From: Candidatus Dojkabacteria bacterium
GTDB taxonomy: Bacteria; Patescibacteria; Dojkabacteria; SC72
Length of the DNA: 64,000 nt
Reading direction: 5' to 3'
Assembly (NCBI GenBank): GCA_023229785.1
Contig: JALNYV010000001.1
Span: 310,001 to 374,000 of the forward strand
The position numbers and the translations under genes are program-made. How positions within the stretch are numbered: the stretch's first letter is position 1; every line of letters begins with the position of its first letter. Positions 17,124 to 25,151 of this stretch are shown piece by piece. The notes under the pieces are model-generated. The model worked only from the letters and a program-made list of their open reading frames with translations. It did no database searches and was not told the DNA's origin.

Positions 17124-17670
17124 AACTTTTAAGGATTTTTAAATCATCGTCACTTCTTTCCACTAGAAAAACCTCATTTGTTTCAAATTTAATATTCTTG
17201 ATATTTAATTGCTTATTAATATTTCTAATATCAGTTAAAAGATTTGTATATTCTTGCGATGTTAAATCTTTACTAACTCTTCCGATTGAAATATGGGGAA
17301 TAAACTGAGAGATATCTTTTGTACTAAATCTGTTTCTAAGTCCAAAAACAATATCTCGAAGCTCATCGGCGCCTTTATCCAATGTCAAATACACTAAATC
17401 CTTGTATTTCCTACTCGAGCCCAATTTGCATTGAGAAAGGGAGATATTGAAAGTCAGAAATTTCTCTTTTTTAAGTTTAAAAAGTATTAATTGCTTTTTA
17501 AGAAAGTTAATATTTCCAAAATCAAATACCTCAATATGAATATTTTCTGGCTTACCCCATCTAACAGATATCTGCTCTCCCTCAAAAACTCTACCAACCT
17601 CCCCTATTACTTTTCTAATCTTGTGATTATTTTCCTCGTTTGGAAAAATTGCTAAAAAAGTATTATTCAT
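17116..17670 (-). CDS. 2H phosphoesterase superfamily protein (2'-5' RNA ligase-like)
   Basis: The 184-residue protein has the two-lobed 2H layout with a His motif in each half: NIHIEVFDFG (about residue 45) and FIPHISIGR (about 128). The second fits HxS/T. The first reads HIE, where HxT/S is expected. Family members open 2',3'-cyclic phosphates or join 2'-5' RNA ends (ThpR). With one canonical and one altered motif, activity may be changed. Its start is one base after the serS stop, so it is cotranscribed with serS, which suggests a tRNA-related job. Confidence 0.7.
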   Translation of the reverse strand: MNNTFLAIFPNEENNHKIRKVIGEVGRVFEGEQISVRWGKPENIHIEVFDFGNINFLKKQLILFKLKKEKFLTFNISLSQCKLGSSRKYKDLVYLTLDKGADELRDIVFGLRNRFSTKDISQFIPHISIGRVSKDLTSQEYTNLLTDIRNINKQLNIKNIKFETNEVFLVERSDDDLKILKSFK

Positions 17671-17671
17671 A

Positions 17672-18940
17672 CTATTTTGTAATTTTATCTATTCCGATAA
17701 AAGGACGTAAGACTTTTGGAACAGTAAGGGAGCCATCTGCATTTTGATATGTTTCAAGAATTGCAACCATTAGTCTACTTGTAGCAAGTCCACTGGCGTT
17801 TAACATATGTACATACTGTGGCTTACTTCCATCAGTTGGCTTATATTTAATATTTCCTCGTCTTGCTTGATAATCCCTAACATTTGATATTGAGCTTACC
17901 TCTTGATATCTCTCTAAATATGGAAGGTATACTTCAATATCAATTGTCTTGGCTGCCCCTGCTGAACAATCACCTGCAGCAAGTTGTACGATGTTATAGT
18001 GAAGTCCAAGACCCTCAACTAGTCTACATGCCTTAGCAACAAGCTCTTCAAGAGCAACTGGGCTATACTCTGGTAGCGTGTACTGGAACATTTCCACCTT
18101 ATTAAACTGGTGCATTCTAATTAGCCCTCTTTCCTGAGCCCTGTAACCACCTGCTTCCCTTCTGTAACAAGGTGTGTATGAGAAGAGTTTCATTGGTAGC
18201 TTTTCTTCAGGAATTACTTCATCTCTGTACAAATTTGCCATTGCCGTCTCTGATGTTGGCAGAAGGAAGTTCCCGTCTTGGCACCAATATACATCCTCTT
18301 TAAACTTAGGAAATTGCCCAGCAGTATATCCTGATTTCTCAGTTAAAAGATGAGGTGGTAATATCATTTTATATCCGTCAGCTAAATGCTGGGTTATGAA
18401 GTAGTTAATTAGGGCCCATTCAAGTTGTGCACCAAGTCCTGTGTAAAGGGCAAAACTAGCTCCTGCGAGCTTTGCTCCTCTTTCCATATCAATCATATTA
18501 AGATTAGCCGCAACATCTAAATGATCTTTTACTTTAAAATCAAACTCTGGTTTCTTTCCTACTGTCTTTAATATCTTATTGCTTTCTTTTTCCCCAGCAA
18601 CTACATCATCATCTGGGATATTTGGAAGTACCTCAACAAGAGCTGTGAGCTTCTGTTCTAATTCAGTGGTTGATATTTCAAGTTTTTTTACATCTTCTGC
18701 TATTGCTTTAAGTTGCTCAAGATTTTTCTTAAATTCATCACTTCCTTTCTTAGCTTTTGCCATCTGGTCATTAAATCCTTTCTGTCTTGCTCTCTCCTTC
18801 TCAAAATCTGTTAATTTCATTTTCCATTCATTGTATGTCTCAATAATCAAATCCAGGTTCATATCTTCTTCCTTCATCCTCTTGGTGAGAGAATTCTTCA
18901 CTTTTTCTTTGTTTTCGATTATTTGTTTTATGTCTATCAT
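17672..18940 (-). CDS. serS: seryl-tRNA synthetase
   Basis: SerRS (422 residues, normal length) attaches serine to tRNA-Ser. The first ~110 residues form the long antiparallel coiled-coil arm that grips the tRNA-Ser variable arm. The class II core follows, with motif 2 around YRREAGGYRAQERGLIRMHQ and motif 3 NASGLATSRLMVAILE. TSETAMANLY is the serine-pocket segment. No T-box or other leader is visible in the 61 bases upstream. It is followed after one base by the 2H phosphoesterase gene. Confidence 0.97.
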   Translation of the reverse strand: MIDIKQIIENKEKVKNSLTKRMKEEDMNLDLIIETYNEWKMKLTDFEKERARQKGFNDQMAKAKKGSDEFKKNLEQLKAIAEDVKKLEISTTELEQKLTALVEVLPNIPDDDVVAGEKESNKILKTVGKKPEFDFKVKDHLDVAANLNMIDMERGAKLAGASFALYTGLGAQLEWALINYFITQHLADGYKMILPPHLLTEKSGYTAGQFPKFKEDVYWCQDGNFLLPTSETAMANLYRDEVIPEEKLPMKLFSYTPCYRREAGGYRAQERGLIRMHQFNKVEMFQYTLPEYSPVALEELVAKACRLVEGLGLHYNIVQLAAGDCSAGAAKTIDIEVYLPYLERYQEVSSISNVRDYQARRGNIKYKPTDGSKPQYVHMLNASGLATSRLMVAILETYQNADGSLTVPKVLRPFIGIDKITK

Positions 18941-19001
18941 ATTGATGAAGAAAAAAGATTAAATACACTAAGGATTATTGTAATTGAAAAAGATAATTAT
19001 C

Positions 19002-19436
19002 TCAATTGGCAAATTCTATTTTACTTGGGTCTATTGTTGTCTCAATGTTTATAATTTGTGTGCCATACATCAAAATATCAAATGAAGCCTCTTTGGATAC
19101 TTCTGGAGAGACTTCTTCAAGAAAACCTACTCGTACCGGAACAAGTACTGGTCTAATCGATTCATCTTCTGAATGGACAATAGGGTTTATCTCTCCTAAG
19201 CCACCTCTCCTAACCTCCAAATATGTACTTTTATGACGGGTCTGAAGTAAAACCCCAATTAACTCATTTCCTAAATATAAAGCATCAATATTGCAATCGA
19301 GATATTCGACCTCACGGTTATCCTTACGGATTCTTCGTAAAACAGCACCTTCTAAACCAGGAACTCTGTAATATTTATCCCCATGGTAGTAAGCATTGAC
19401 GCTATTAAGATATCGCGTAAACGGATTGAATCTCAT
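19002..19436 (-). CDS. hypothetical protein
   Basis: I chose the ATG at 19436 (MRFNPFTRYLNSVN); the longer frame needs a TTG at 19451. The 144-residue product is soluble, without a signal or membrane helix. It has a strand-rich middle with several Arg pairs (VLRRIRKDNREVEYLD), which might bind nucleic acid. A TATTAT box lies about 25 bases upstream. I do not recognise the family. It stands between the HD hydrolase and serS, 50 and 61 bases away. Confidence 0.55.
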   Translation of the reverse strand: MRFNPFTRYLNSVNAYYHGDKYYRVPGLEGAVLRRIRKDNREVEYLDCNIDALYLGNELIGVLLQTRHKSTYLEVRRGGLGEINPIVHSEDESIRPVLVPVRVGFLEEVSPEVSKEASFDILMYGTQIINIETTIDPSKIEFAN

Positions 19437-19486
19437 AAGAATACAAATCAATTTATTAGCCTATAATACAACAAACTGTACAAGAA

Positions 19487-20038
19487 TTAAAGTCCTAACT
19501 CACTTCTTATACTCAACATTGCACTCAGAACTATTTGAATATGCTCTTCTATTGTTACATTTAGTTCCTTTGCTCCATGATATATATCTTCTCTATTTAC
19601 TCCTTTTGCGAACTCTTTTTTACCAAATTTCTTTAATACACTACTTACTTCAACACCTTCAAGTTTCTTTGGATTTAATAGCGCACATGCGACTATAAAG
19701 CCTGTAAGTTCATCAACTGCAAAGAGTGCTTTTGCCATAAGAGTAGGTCTGCTACTTTCATCTTCTCTCTTCCCATGTCCAATGACAGCTTGAATCATTT
19801 CATCTGTTGCACCTTCATTTTTTAATATCTCTATCCCCCACTCACTTGGATGTTTTTCTTTCATCTTTTCATAATCGAAATCATGAACTAAACCAACAAC
19901 AGCCCATTCGTTTTCATTTTCTCCAAACTTTTTCGCATATTCAATCATTGAGCTTTCTACTGCTAACATATGCTTAATGAGGTTCTTATTTTCTGTATAT
20001 TTTTCAACTAATTGATATGCTTTTTCTCTTGTTAACAT
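19487..20038 (-). CDS. HD-domain phosphohydrolase
   Basis: The 183-residue protein has the metal-binding HD pattern: His in LIKHMLAVE (about residue 20), the HD pair in VGLVHDFDYE (about 52), a further His in IGHGKRED and an Asp in FAVDELTGF. This arrangement is common in small HDIG-type hydrolases acting on nucleotides or phosphate esters. It starts 17 bases after the ABC-2 permease stop and may be the last gene of the lysS transcript. The substrate is unknown. Confidence 0.8.
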   Translation of the reverse strand: MLTREKAYQLVEKYTENKNLIKHMLAVESSMIEYAKKFGENENEWAVVGLVHDFDYEKMKEKHPSEWGIEILKNEGATDEMIQAVIGHGKREDESSRPTLMAKALFAVDELTGFIVACALLNPKKLEGVEVSSVLKKFGKKEFAKGVNREDIYHGAKELNVTIEEHIQIVLSAMLSIRSELGL

Positions 20039-20055
20039 TGTTTAAGTAAATAAAT

Positions 20056-20865
20056 TTAACCTCCGTAGCTATTATATTTTTTAATACATATATTCCAGAT
20101 AGCCTTTGAAAAGAAAAACATTAGTATTGAAATAATTAAACCGTAGATTGCATACTGCCAATTAAATATTCCTGTAACAAGGCCTGCTGGAACACTTGCC
20201 ACAAACGCTATTGGAAAAAGTGTGTAGAAGATTACCCTTACATTACTATCCCATATCTCTGTTGGAAATCTAGCTACATTTGTTAGTGATTGTTTTAATT
20301 GCCTCATGCCGTTTTTAATATATAGAAAATCAAAACTAGCAAAAAGCGTTTCTAAACTAAACCAGATTAGAAATGCACACACCACTCCAACTAGTCCTAA
20401 AAGAATATTCTCAATTCTTAAACTTTTAAATTCAACAACTAAATAGTAGGCAATTAAAATGAGGCCGGAAACTGCTGATATTGCGTCATCTATAAAGAAG
20501 TCCGAGAAGGCAGCTGAAAACAGAGAAGAGGCAGGTCTAAGTAGAAGTGAATTGAAATCTCCTTTAAGTATTTTTTCCTCCAGTCTCCAAAGATTAATTG
20601 AAAACATAGACCAACTTAGATAGTTTACGGCATTATATACTCCCAAAAGTAAGTACATTTCATTTGTACTCCAACCTACAAAGTTATCCGAAGTGCCTAC
20701 AACTGCATGAATGAAAACTACTTGTATAAAGACAAGCATTATCCCTCTAAGTAGCCGTGTAAAAACCTCAAACCTATACGTTGTGGCCCTGCTTAAGCTT
20801 AAAGTAATGGTTGTCTTCCATACTTTTAAGTAGTACTTCAAGTTTTTAAATACCGACAGACTCAT
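20056..20865 (-). CDS. ABC-2 family transporter permease (DUF990-like)
   Basis: The 269-residue protein has six hydrophobic segments and the layout of ABC2_membrane_6/DUF990 permeases. NEMYLLLGVYNAVNYLSWSMF and the FNSLLLRPASSLF segment are characteristic of the family, which works as a heterodimer of two such permeases plus one ATPase. Its start overlaps the end of the partner permease gene by 20 bases. No ATP-binding subunit is encoded next to the pair, so one must come from elsewhere in the genome. Substrate unknown. Confidence 0.8.
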   Translation of the reverse strand: MSLSVFKNLKYYLKVWKTTITLSLSRATTYRFEVFTRLLRGIMLVFIQVVFIHAVVGTSDNFVGWSTNEMYLLLGVYNAVNYLSWSMFSINLWRLEEKILKGDFNSLLLRPASSLFSAAFSDFFIDDAISAVSGLILIAYYLVVEFKSLRIENILLGLVGVVCAFLIWFSLETLFASFDFLYIKNGMRQLKQSLTNVARFPTEIWDSNVRVIFYTLFPIAFVASVPAGLVTGIFNWQYAIYGLIISILMFFFSKAIWNICIKKYNSYGG

Positions 20866-21667
20866 ATTTTTTTATAGCTGATTTAAATAACACTCTATAC
20901 ACAACCATTAGAGCAAGTAACCAAATTAAAGAGATTACAAAGCCCTCAATCATTTGGTTTCTGTTTAATGTTCCCATTAGTATCTCAATTGGAAATGAGA
21001 TTGTATATCTAAACGGAAGATATTTAACAATCACTAATGCCCAAAGTGGAAAAGCTGATAATGGAATCCCCTCACCTGATAGAAATGTAATAACATTTTC
21101 ATAAAATGCTCGAAGTCCAAGTACTTGTGAAATAAAGAAGGCGGAGAGGGCAAATGTATTGCCGAGAAGATAGTTAAGTGAAAATCCGATGATAACAGAT
21201 GACACAAAAAGAAGTGTATTAACAATTGAAAAATCATACACTAGATTTCCTTTTAAAAAGAAATACGCAATAACTAGAATCGGTGCAAGAAATGCAATCC
21301 TAAGTATTCTTACTGCTATACTAATTCCAAGTGTTTCAGAAAGATAATTGAATGGCTTAACAAGATATTTTGAAAATTCTCCAGATATTACTGAGTTACT
21401 TATATATATCATTGAGAAATCTTTTGTGAATTTTGAAATGATTGCAACCATAAAGAAGTATGAGATAGTCTGTGCCACATTCATTACTCCACCACCCGCT
21501 CTTGCAACCGCTACCCAAACTATTCCTAAAAGAAGAGGCTGTATTGCATCACTTACTACCCAAACAAATACCTGCCATCTATACGCAAGCTCACTACTTA
21601 AGTACATTAGTACCTCCTGCCTTAAGACCTTTAAAAACTGTTTTGGGTTACTTACTAATATTTTCAT
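20846..21667 (-). CDS. ABC-2 family transporter permease, partner subunit
   Basis: The 273-residue protein is the second of the permease pair, again with six hydrophobic segments. YRWQVFVWVVSDAIQPL is the usual cytoplasmic helix and start of TM1. ISGEFSKYLVKPFNYL parallels the LLRP segment of its partner. The start lies inside the last codons of the 103-residue upstream gene (20-base overlap), so translation is coupled back to lysS. It may therefore be under T-box control. Confidence 0.8.
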   Translation of the reverse strand: MKILVSNPKQFLKVLRQEVLMYLSSELAYRWQVFVWVVSDAIQPLLLGIVWVAVARAGGGVMNVAQTISYFFMVAIISKFTKDFSMIYISNSVISGEFSKYLVKPFNYLSETLGISIAVRILRIAFLAPILVIAYFFLKGNLVYDFSIVNTLLFVSSVIIGFSLNYLLGNTFALSAFFISQVLGLRAFYENVITFLSGEGIPLSAFPLWALVIVKYLPFRYTISFPIEILMGTLNRNQMIEGFVISLIWLLALMVVYRVLFKSAIKKYESVGI

Positions 21668-21959
21668 CTTTTTCTCTCTTTTCTTCTTCTAATTGTTTTA
21701 ATTTCCACATAAATAGTCTTCCTCTATTTGATGTGGCTTTTGGATAATCAACTGCAAAACTAAATGCTCTCTCAAGTAGGCTTCTTTCTTTTTCTTTTGC
21801 AAGTTTCATATACAAGGATTTATGTCCCATATCTCCAAGTTGCAGTGCTAGCCTATATCCAAAATCCTGAAACTCCCTAGATATATGCTTCTTGCTATCC
21901 AAGATCTCTTTAGTTAATTTCTCTCTTTGATTACTAATTAAATCCTGTAATGAATCCAT
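21648..21959 (-). CDS. small helical protein between lysS and ABC permeases
   Basis: The 103-residue protein is strongly charged and predicted to be all helix, with no membrane segment. The C-terminus is a Lys/Glu-rich coil (KLKQLEEEKREKDEN). I do not recognise a family. It starts 1 base after the lysS stop and overlaps the permease gene, so it is part of the T-box transcript. It could be an accessory subunit of the permease pair; it has no Walker motifs and cannot be the missing ATPase. Confidence 0.65.
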   Translation of the reverse strand: MDSLQDLISNQREKLTKEILDSKKHISREFQDFGYRLALQLGDMGHKSLYMKLAKEKERSLLERAFSFAVDYPKATSNRGRLFMWKLKQLEEEKREKDENISK

Positions 21960-21960
21960 A

Positions 21961-23961
21961 CTATTTATATAAGCTAAATTTCTTTGTTAATTCTTCAACA
22001 ATATCCTTTCTACCAAATATACCAATTCCAAGAATAACCAAATCAATTTTCTTTTTCTTTGCTATCTGCTCAGTAAGTCTTTTATCACTAGTTGTTTCAA
22101 CCATATCGCGTGTATACACCAAATATTTAATATCTTCTCTTTCAGAGACAACTTCCATTAGTTTTTTAAGCTGATTTTGTGAAGCATTCAAAGCAATTAT
22201 TGGATACTGAGGATTGGCAGGGATATTAAATCCATCTTGTGTAATAAAAGCCTGTTGGGATATTACAGATCCTTTTTCTTCCGTATTCCCTAGATATGTG
22301 CAAATGTGGCTTACCGTATTTAGCAACTCCCAACTTTTCAGATCTTCATCTACTACTGTGATTATTTTCTTAGAAAAATCCTGTTTCTTTTTTGACTGAC
22401 CTAAAAGTTTTTCGTTTCCCTCAAGCGCGTCTTTTCCATATATTTCTTTTTGAAGAGCTGTTACTGGAGAAGGCTTCATAATCGGAAAGAAAAGAACCTC
22501 ATCAATATATGTTGATTCTGTAAAAAGCATTGTTAGCCTCTCAATGCCTGGGCCAAGTCCAGTGGTCGGTGCCATCCCATACTCCATTGTTTCAATAAAC
22601 TCTATATCCATTGGATGAGCTATCCCATCATTTATATTCTTCTTACTTAAACTCTGTTGTTTAAATCTATTGAATAGCTCAACTGGGTCATTTAACTCAG
22701 TCCAGTTATCACCTTGCTCATGCCCTGCTAAAACCAGTTCAAACCTTTCTACAAATCTAGGATCACTTTCCATTTTTTTTGCTAAAGGAGAAATCTCAAC
22801 TGGATGTCCGAAGACAATGGTTGGCTGAATTAATTTTTCTTCAACAAGCTCTTCGTAAGCAATTGCCATGCACTCACCAATTGTTTCTGGAACTAATTTA
22901 TCATAACCAATTCCTGAAAGAACATTCTGTGCTTCTTTAACTGTCTTAATTTTGTTGAAATCAACCTTTCCATACTTCTTTATGGCATCTAACATACTAA
23001 TTCTCTCCCATTTTCCTGTTAGGTTTACATCATTTCCAGCTATTTTAAATGTATTCTTATCAAATACAGTTTTAGCAATATATTTATACAGATTCTCTAA
23101 TAAATCCATATTATATTCATAGTTTTTGTACGCAGACATAGTTTCTAACATTTGAAATTCTGGATTGTGCCATCTATCTATTCCTTCATTTCTGAAATAT
23201 CCATTAATGTTGTAAACATTATCAAAGCCAGCAGTGATTAATCTTTTAAGATACAGCTCATGGGATACTGCCATATAGAAGTTTGTTCCAAGTGCATTCA
23301 TATATGTGCTAAACGGCTTTGCATTCGTCCCACCATATAGTGGCTGTAAAACAGGGGTCTTAATCTCCTTAAAACCCAAATCGTGTAGATAATTCCGAAG
23401 TTGAAATAAAATTTCAGAACTATATTCAAAAACCTTTTTCTTTTTTGGATCCATTATCATATCTAAATATTTCTGTCTATTTGCGATTTCTAGGTCCTTA
23501 ACTCCCCCCCATTTATCTGGAAGTGGCCTAATAGCTTTCGTTAATATTCTTATCGACTTTGTAAGTATTGAAATCTCACCTCTTTCCGTTTTAGTTACAA
23601 TTCCTTCTGCCTCGACAATATCCCCAAGATCAAGAAGTTCTAAATCAAGAAAACCCAAAGTTTGGTTCTTCTTTGAAAATTTCCCATAATCGGTTTCCTT
23701 AATATATAGTTGCAATCTTTCTGTGGAGTCTTGGATATGTCCGAATACAATATGTCCGTGGTTTCGAAATGACATTAGCCTTCCTGCTACAATTACTTCT
23801 TTACCTTCATACTTATTATAGTGATTTAATATTTCGTCATTGTTAATATTTTTCAACGATTTAGAAGGGTACGGATTAATTCCCTTTTTCCTAAGTTGCT
23901 CAACTTTCTCCAATCTTATTTTTCTCTGCCCTATTAAATCGCTTCTTTGTGAACTTTCCAT
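21961..23961 (-). CDS. lysS: lysyl-tRNA synthetase (class II) fused to a C-terminal DUF2000 domain
   Basis: Residues 1-500 are a complete class II LysRS: an OB-fold anticodon-binding domain (about 55-145), motif 2 with FRNEGIDRWHNPEF (256-269), and motif 3 with GLGPGIERL (468-476). The enzyme charges tRNA-Lys. Residues ~530-666 are a further domain not found in ordinary LysRS. It begins IITVVDEDLKSWELLNT and ends LVILGIGIFGRKDIVEELTK, which fits the DUF2000 family (peptidyl-tRNA hydrolase II-like fold). A T-box leader precedes the gene, so expression should rise when tRNA-Lys is uncharged. The gene heads an operon with a small helical protein and two ABC permeases. Confidence 0.95.
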   Translation of the reverse strand: MESSQRSDLIGQRKIRLEKVEQLRKKGINPYPSKSLKNINNDEILNHYNKYEGKEVIVAGRLMSFRNHGHIVFGHIQDSTERLQLYIKETDYGKFSKKNQTLGFLDLELLDLGDIVEAEGIVTKTERGEISILTKSIRILTKAIRPLPDKWGGVKDLEIANRQKYLDMIMDPKKKKVFEYSSEILFQLRNYLHDLGFKEIKTPVLQPLYGGTNAKPFSTYMNALGTNFYMAVSHELYLKRLITAGFDNVYNINGYFRNEGIDRWHNPEFQMLETMSAYKNYEYNMDLLENLYKYIAKTVFDKNTFKIAGNDVNLTGKWERISMLDAIKKYGKVDFNKIKTVKEAQNVLSGIGYDKLVPETIGECMAIAYEELVEEKLIQPTIVFGHPVEISPLAKKMESDPRFVERFELVLAGHEQGDNWTELNDPVELFNRFKQQSLSKKNINDGIAHPMDIEFIETMEYGMAPTTGLGPGIERLTMLFTESTYIDEVLFFPIMKPSPVTALQKEIYGKDALEGNEKLLGQSKKKQDFSKKIITVVDEDLKSWELLNTVSHICTYLGNTEEKGSVISQQAFITQDGFNIPANPQYPIIALNASQNQLKKLMEVVSEREDIKYLVYTRDMVETTSDKRLTEQIAKKKKIDLVILGIGIFGRKDIVEELTKKFSLYK

Positions 23962-23986
23962 AGTTTATTCTATATAATTTAAATAC

Positions 23987-24036
23987 AAAAAACACCCATC
24001 ACAGAATATATTTATATATACTCTATGAAGGGTGTT
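23987..24036 (-). terminator. intrinsic terminator of the T-box leader
   Basis: AACACCC and GGGTGTT pair perfectly (7 bp) around an AU-rich loop that can extend the stem. They are followed by a run of U. The 5' arm of the stem is shared with the antiterminator, which makes the two folds exclusive. The lysS ATG is 26 bases beyond the U-run. Confidence 0.85.
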
Positions 24037-24222
24037 ATTTAACACGGTACCACCTTCTTTTTTACTCATTTAATCTTTATCGCAGAATTACGTTTGATTC
24101 TACTTTAATATATTCCTATATTATTTCTTTCAAATGCAAATAGGGCTTAAATATCTTCAAATATATTTCCTTTTTTCACTTTCCAAGGTTCACTAAAATA
24201 TCTTTGAAATATCTTTCTATTT
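23987..24222 (-). promoter_or_regulatory. T-box riboswitch upstream of lysS
   Basis: On the reverse strand, GAAGG-TGGTACC-GTGTT-AAAT-AACAC-CCTTC (24026-24057) forms the T-box antiterminator with its 7-base bulge. TGGT in the bulge pairs with the ACCA end of uncharged tRNA. The alternative fold AACACCC (24030-24036) with GGGTGTT (23991-23997) and a U-run is an intrinsic terminator. An upstream stem I can close with AAATAG (24217-24222) and a distal CTATTT. The specifier is expected to be AAA or AAG; several candidates exist in this A-rich arm and I cannot fix one. It is a transcription-attenuation type that reads the charging state of tRNA-Lys. Confidence 0.92.
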
Positions 24223-24233
24223 ATAGCAGGGAA

Positions 24234-24239
24234 ATTATA
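24234..24239 (-). promoter_or_regulatory. -10 box TATAAT of the lysS T-box transcript
   Basis: A perfect TATAAT lies directly after the stop codon of the upstream gene and about 12 bases before stem I of the T-box. No good -35 box is visible. This gives a leader of about 265 bases. Confidence 0.55.
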
Positions 24240-24244
24240 TCACA

Positions 24245-24625
24245 CTATTCAACGTAATATGTAAGACCATTCTCACTCCTATAATACTCAACTGCTCGTG
24301 TAATAGGATTATTGGATTTAAGTACAGTTCTCATTCCTGAAAATAACGCATCAAAAACCATATTGTTTCCTGTTTCACCATCATCTAAACCTGAGATATA
24401 TATCTCCACTAAATCGTATGGTAGAACAGGGATACCTAACGGGGAACATCCATCTTTCAAAATGTGCCATCCAGAGGACTCGAAGATTAGTTTGTTCGGG
24501 TTAATGCTACTACCTTCGCTCACAACTTTTCTTAAATCAATATGTTTAAAACCCCTATTTTTTAAATATTCAATTGAAGCTATAATTTCTTCTGGAGCGT
24601 CTGCATATTGTAATGTTTCTGTCAT
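24245..24625 (-). CDS. hypothetical protein
   Basis: The 126-residue acidic protein is soluble, without signal or membrane helix. An N-terminal helix pair (EEIIASIEYLKNRGFKHIDL) is followed by an alternating strand/loop region. No catalytic signature is evident. It is transcribed toward lysS, but the T-box promoter begins right at its stop codon, so the two genes are separate units. A TATAAT about 33 bases upstream could be its own promoter. I do not recognise the family. Confidence 0.5.
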   Translation of the reverse strand: MTETLQYADAPEEIIASIEYLKNRGFKHIDLRKVVSEGSSINPNKLIFESSGWHILKDGCSPLGIPVLPYDLVEIYISGLDDGETGNNMVFDALFSGMRTVLKSNNPITRAVEYYRSENGLTYYVE

Positions 24626-24707
24626 AAGAACAAATTAATAGTTAAGTACAATATTATATCACTATAAGATAGTATGTAAAACTTTATGACAATTCGATGT
24701 AATTAGA

Positions 24708-25004
24708 CTACAGCTTAAATTTTAACTTATGTGAATTAGAAGATATTAATACACCTTGGATATCCATTATTTTCTTTTGATGGTCATCAACTATATCGCA
24801 AATCTTATATATCTCTTTAAACATTCGGTAATGATCCCTATCATTTTGGTCGAATCTATAATCCAATGCCTCTATCACCTTTTGTATAATTCTTGATTCT
24901 CTTTCATCTAATTTTTTATCAAGTAAATCACCTACCTTTTTTAAAGTGATTACCTCCCTTTCTTCAAGCAATTCTCGAATTTGTTTTAGAGTTATATTCT
25001 CCAT
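24708..25004 (-). CDS. small coiled-coil protein, unknown
   Basis: The 98-residue product is dominated by heptad-like charged helices (for example LLDKKLDERESRIIQKVIEAL), typical of a coiled coil. The C-terminal ~30 residues contain DDHQKKIMDIQGVL. Similar short coiled-coil proteins are frequent in CPR genomes with no assigned role. A TATTAT box lies 6 bases before the ATG, so it may be leaderless. The 148 bases between it and the GlyRS gene contain the two divergent promoters and nothing else that I can see. Confidence 0.5.
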   Translation of the reverse strand: MENITLKQIRELLEEREVITLKKVGDLLDKKLDERESRIIQKVIEALDYRFDQNDRDHYRMFKEIYKICDIVDDHQKKIMDIQGVLISSNSHKLKFKL

Positions 25005-25136
25005 AATTACATAATATTAATTTAGTATATAAATTGTAAACAAGAGAGATGAAATGGTCTTGATATATGATATTTTCATTTCGATTTAAAAAAGAGAAAT
25101 ATCTATTATTTTTTCTTCTCATTTTCTACTTTTTAA

Positions 25137-25145
25137 TGTTATACT
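25137..25145 (+). promoter_or_regulatory. extended -10 promoter TGTTATACT next to start codon
   Basis: TGTTATACT (TGn plus TATACT) ends 6 bases before the ATG at 25152. The spacing puts the transcription start at the start codon, indicating a leaderless mRNA for the GlyRS gene. Confidence 0.6.
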
Positions 25146-25151
25146 TTTCCT

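Noticed and set aside
21648..21959. Missing ATPase subunit of the ABC-2 permeases
   Set aside because: Only 103 residues, helical, with no Walker A, signature or Walker B.
24062..24120. Attempt to name the T-box specifier codon
   Set aside because: Stem I is very A/U-rich with several alternative pairings and many AAA/AAG triplets; I could not choose one honestly.
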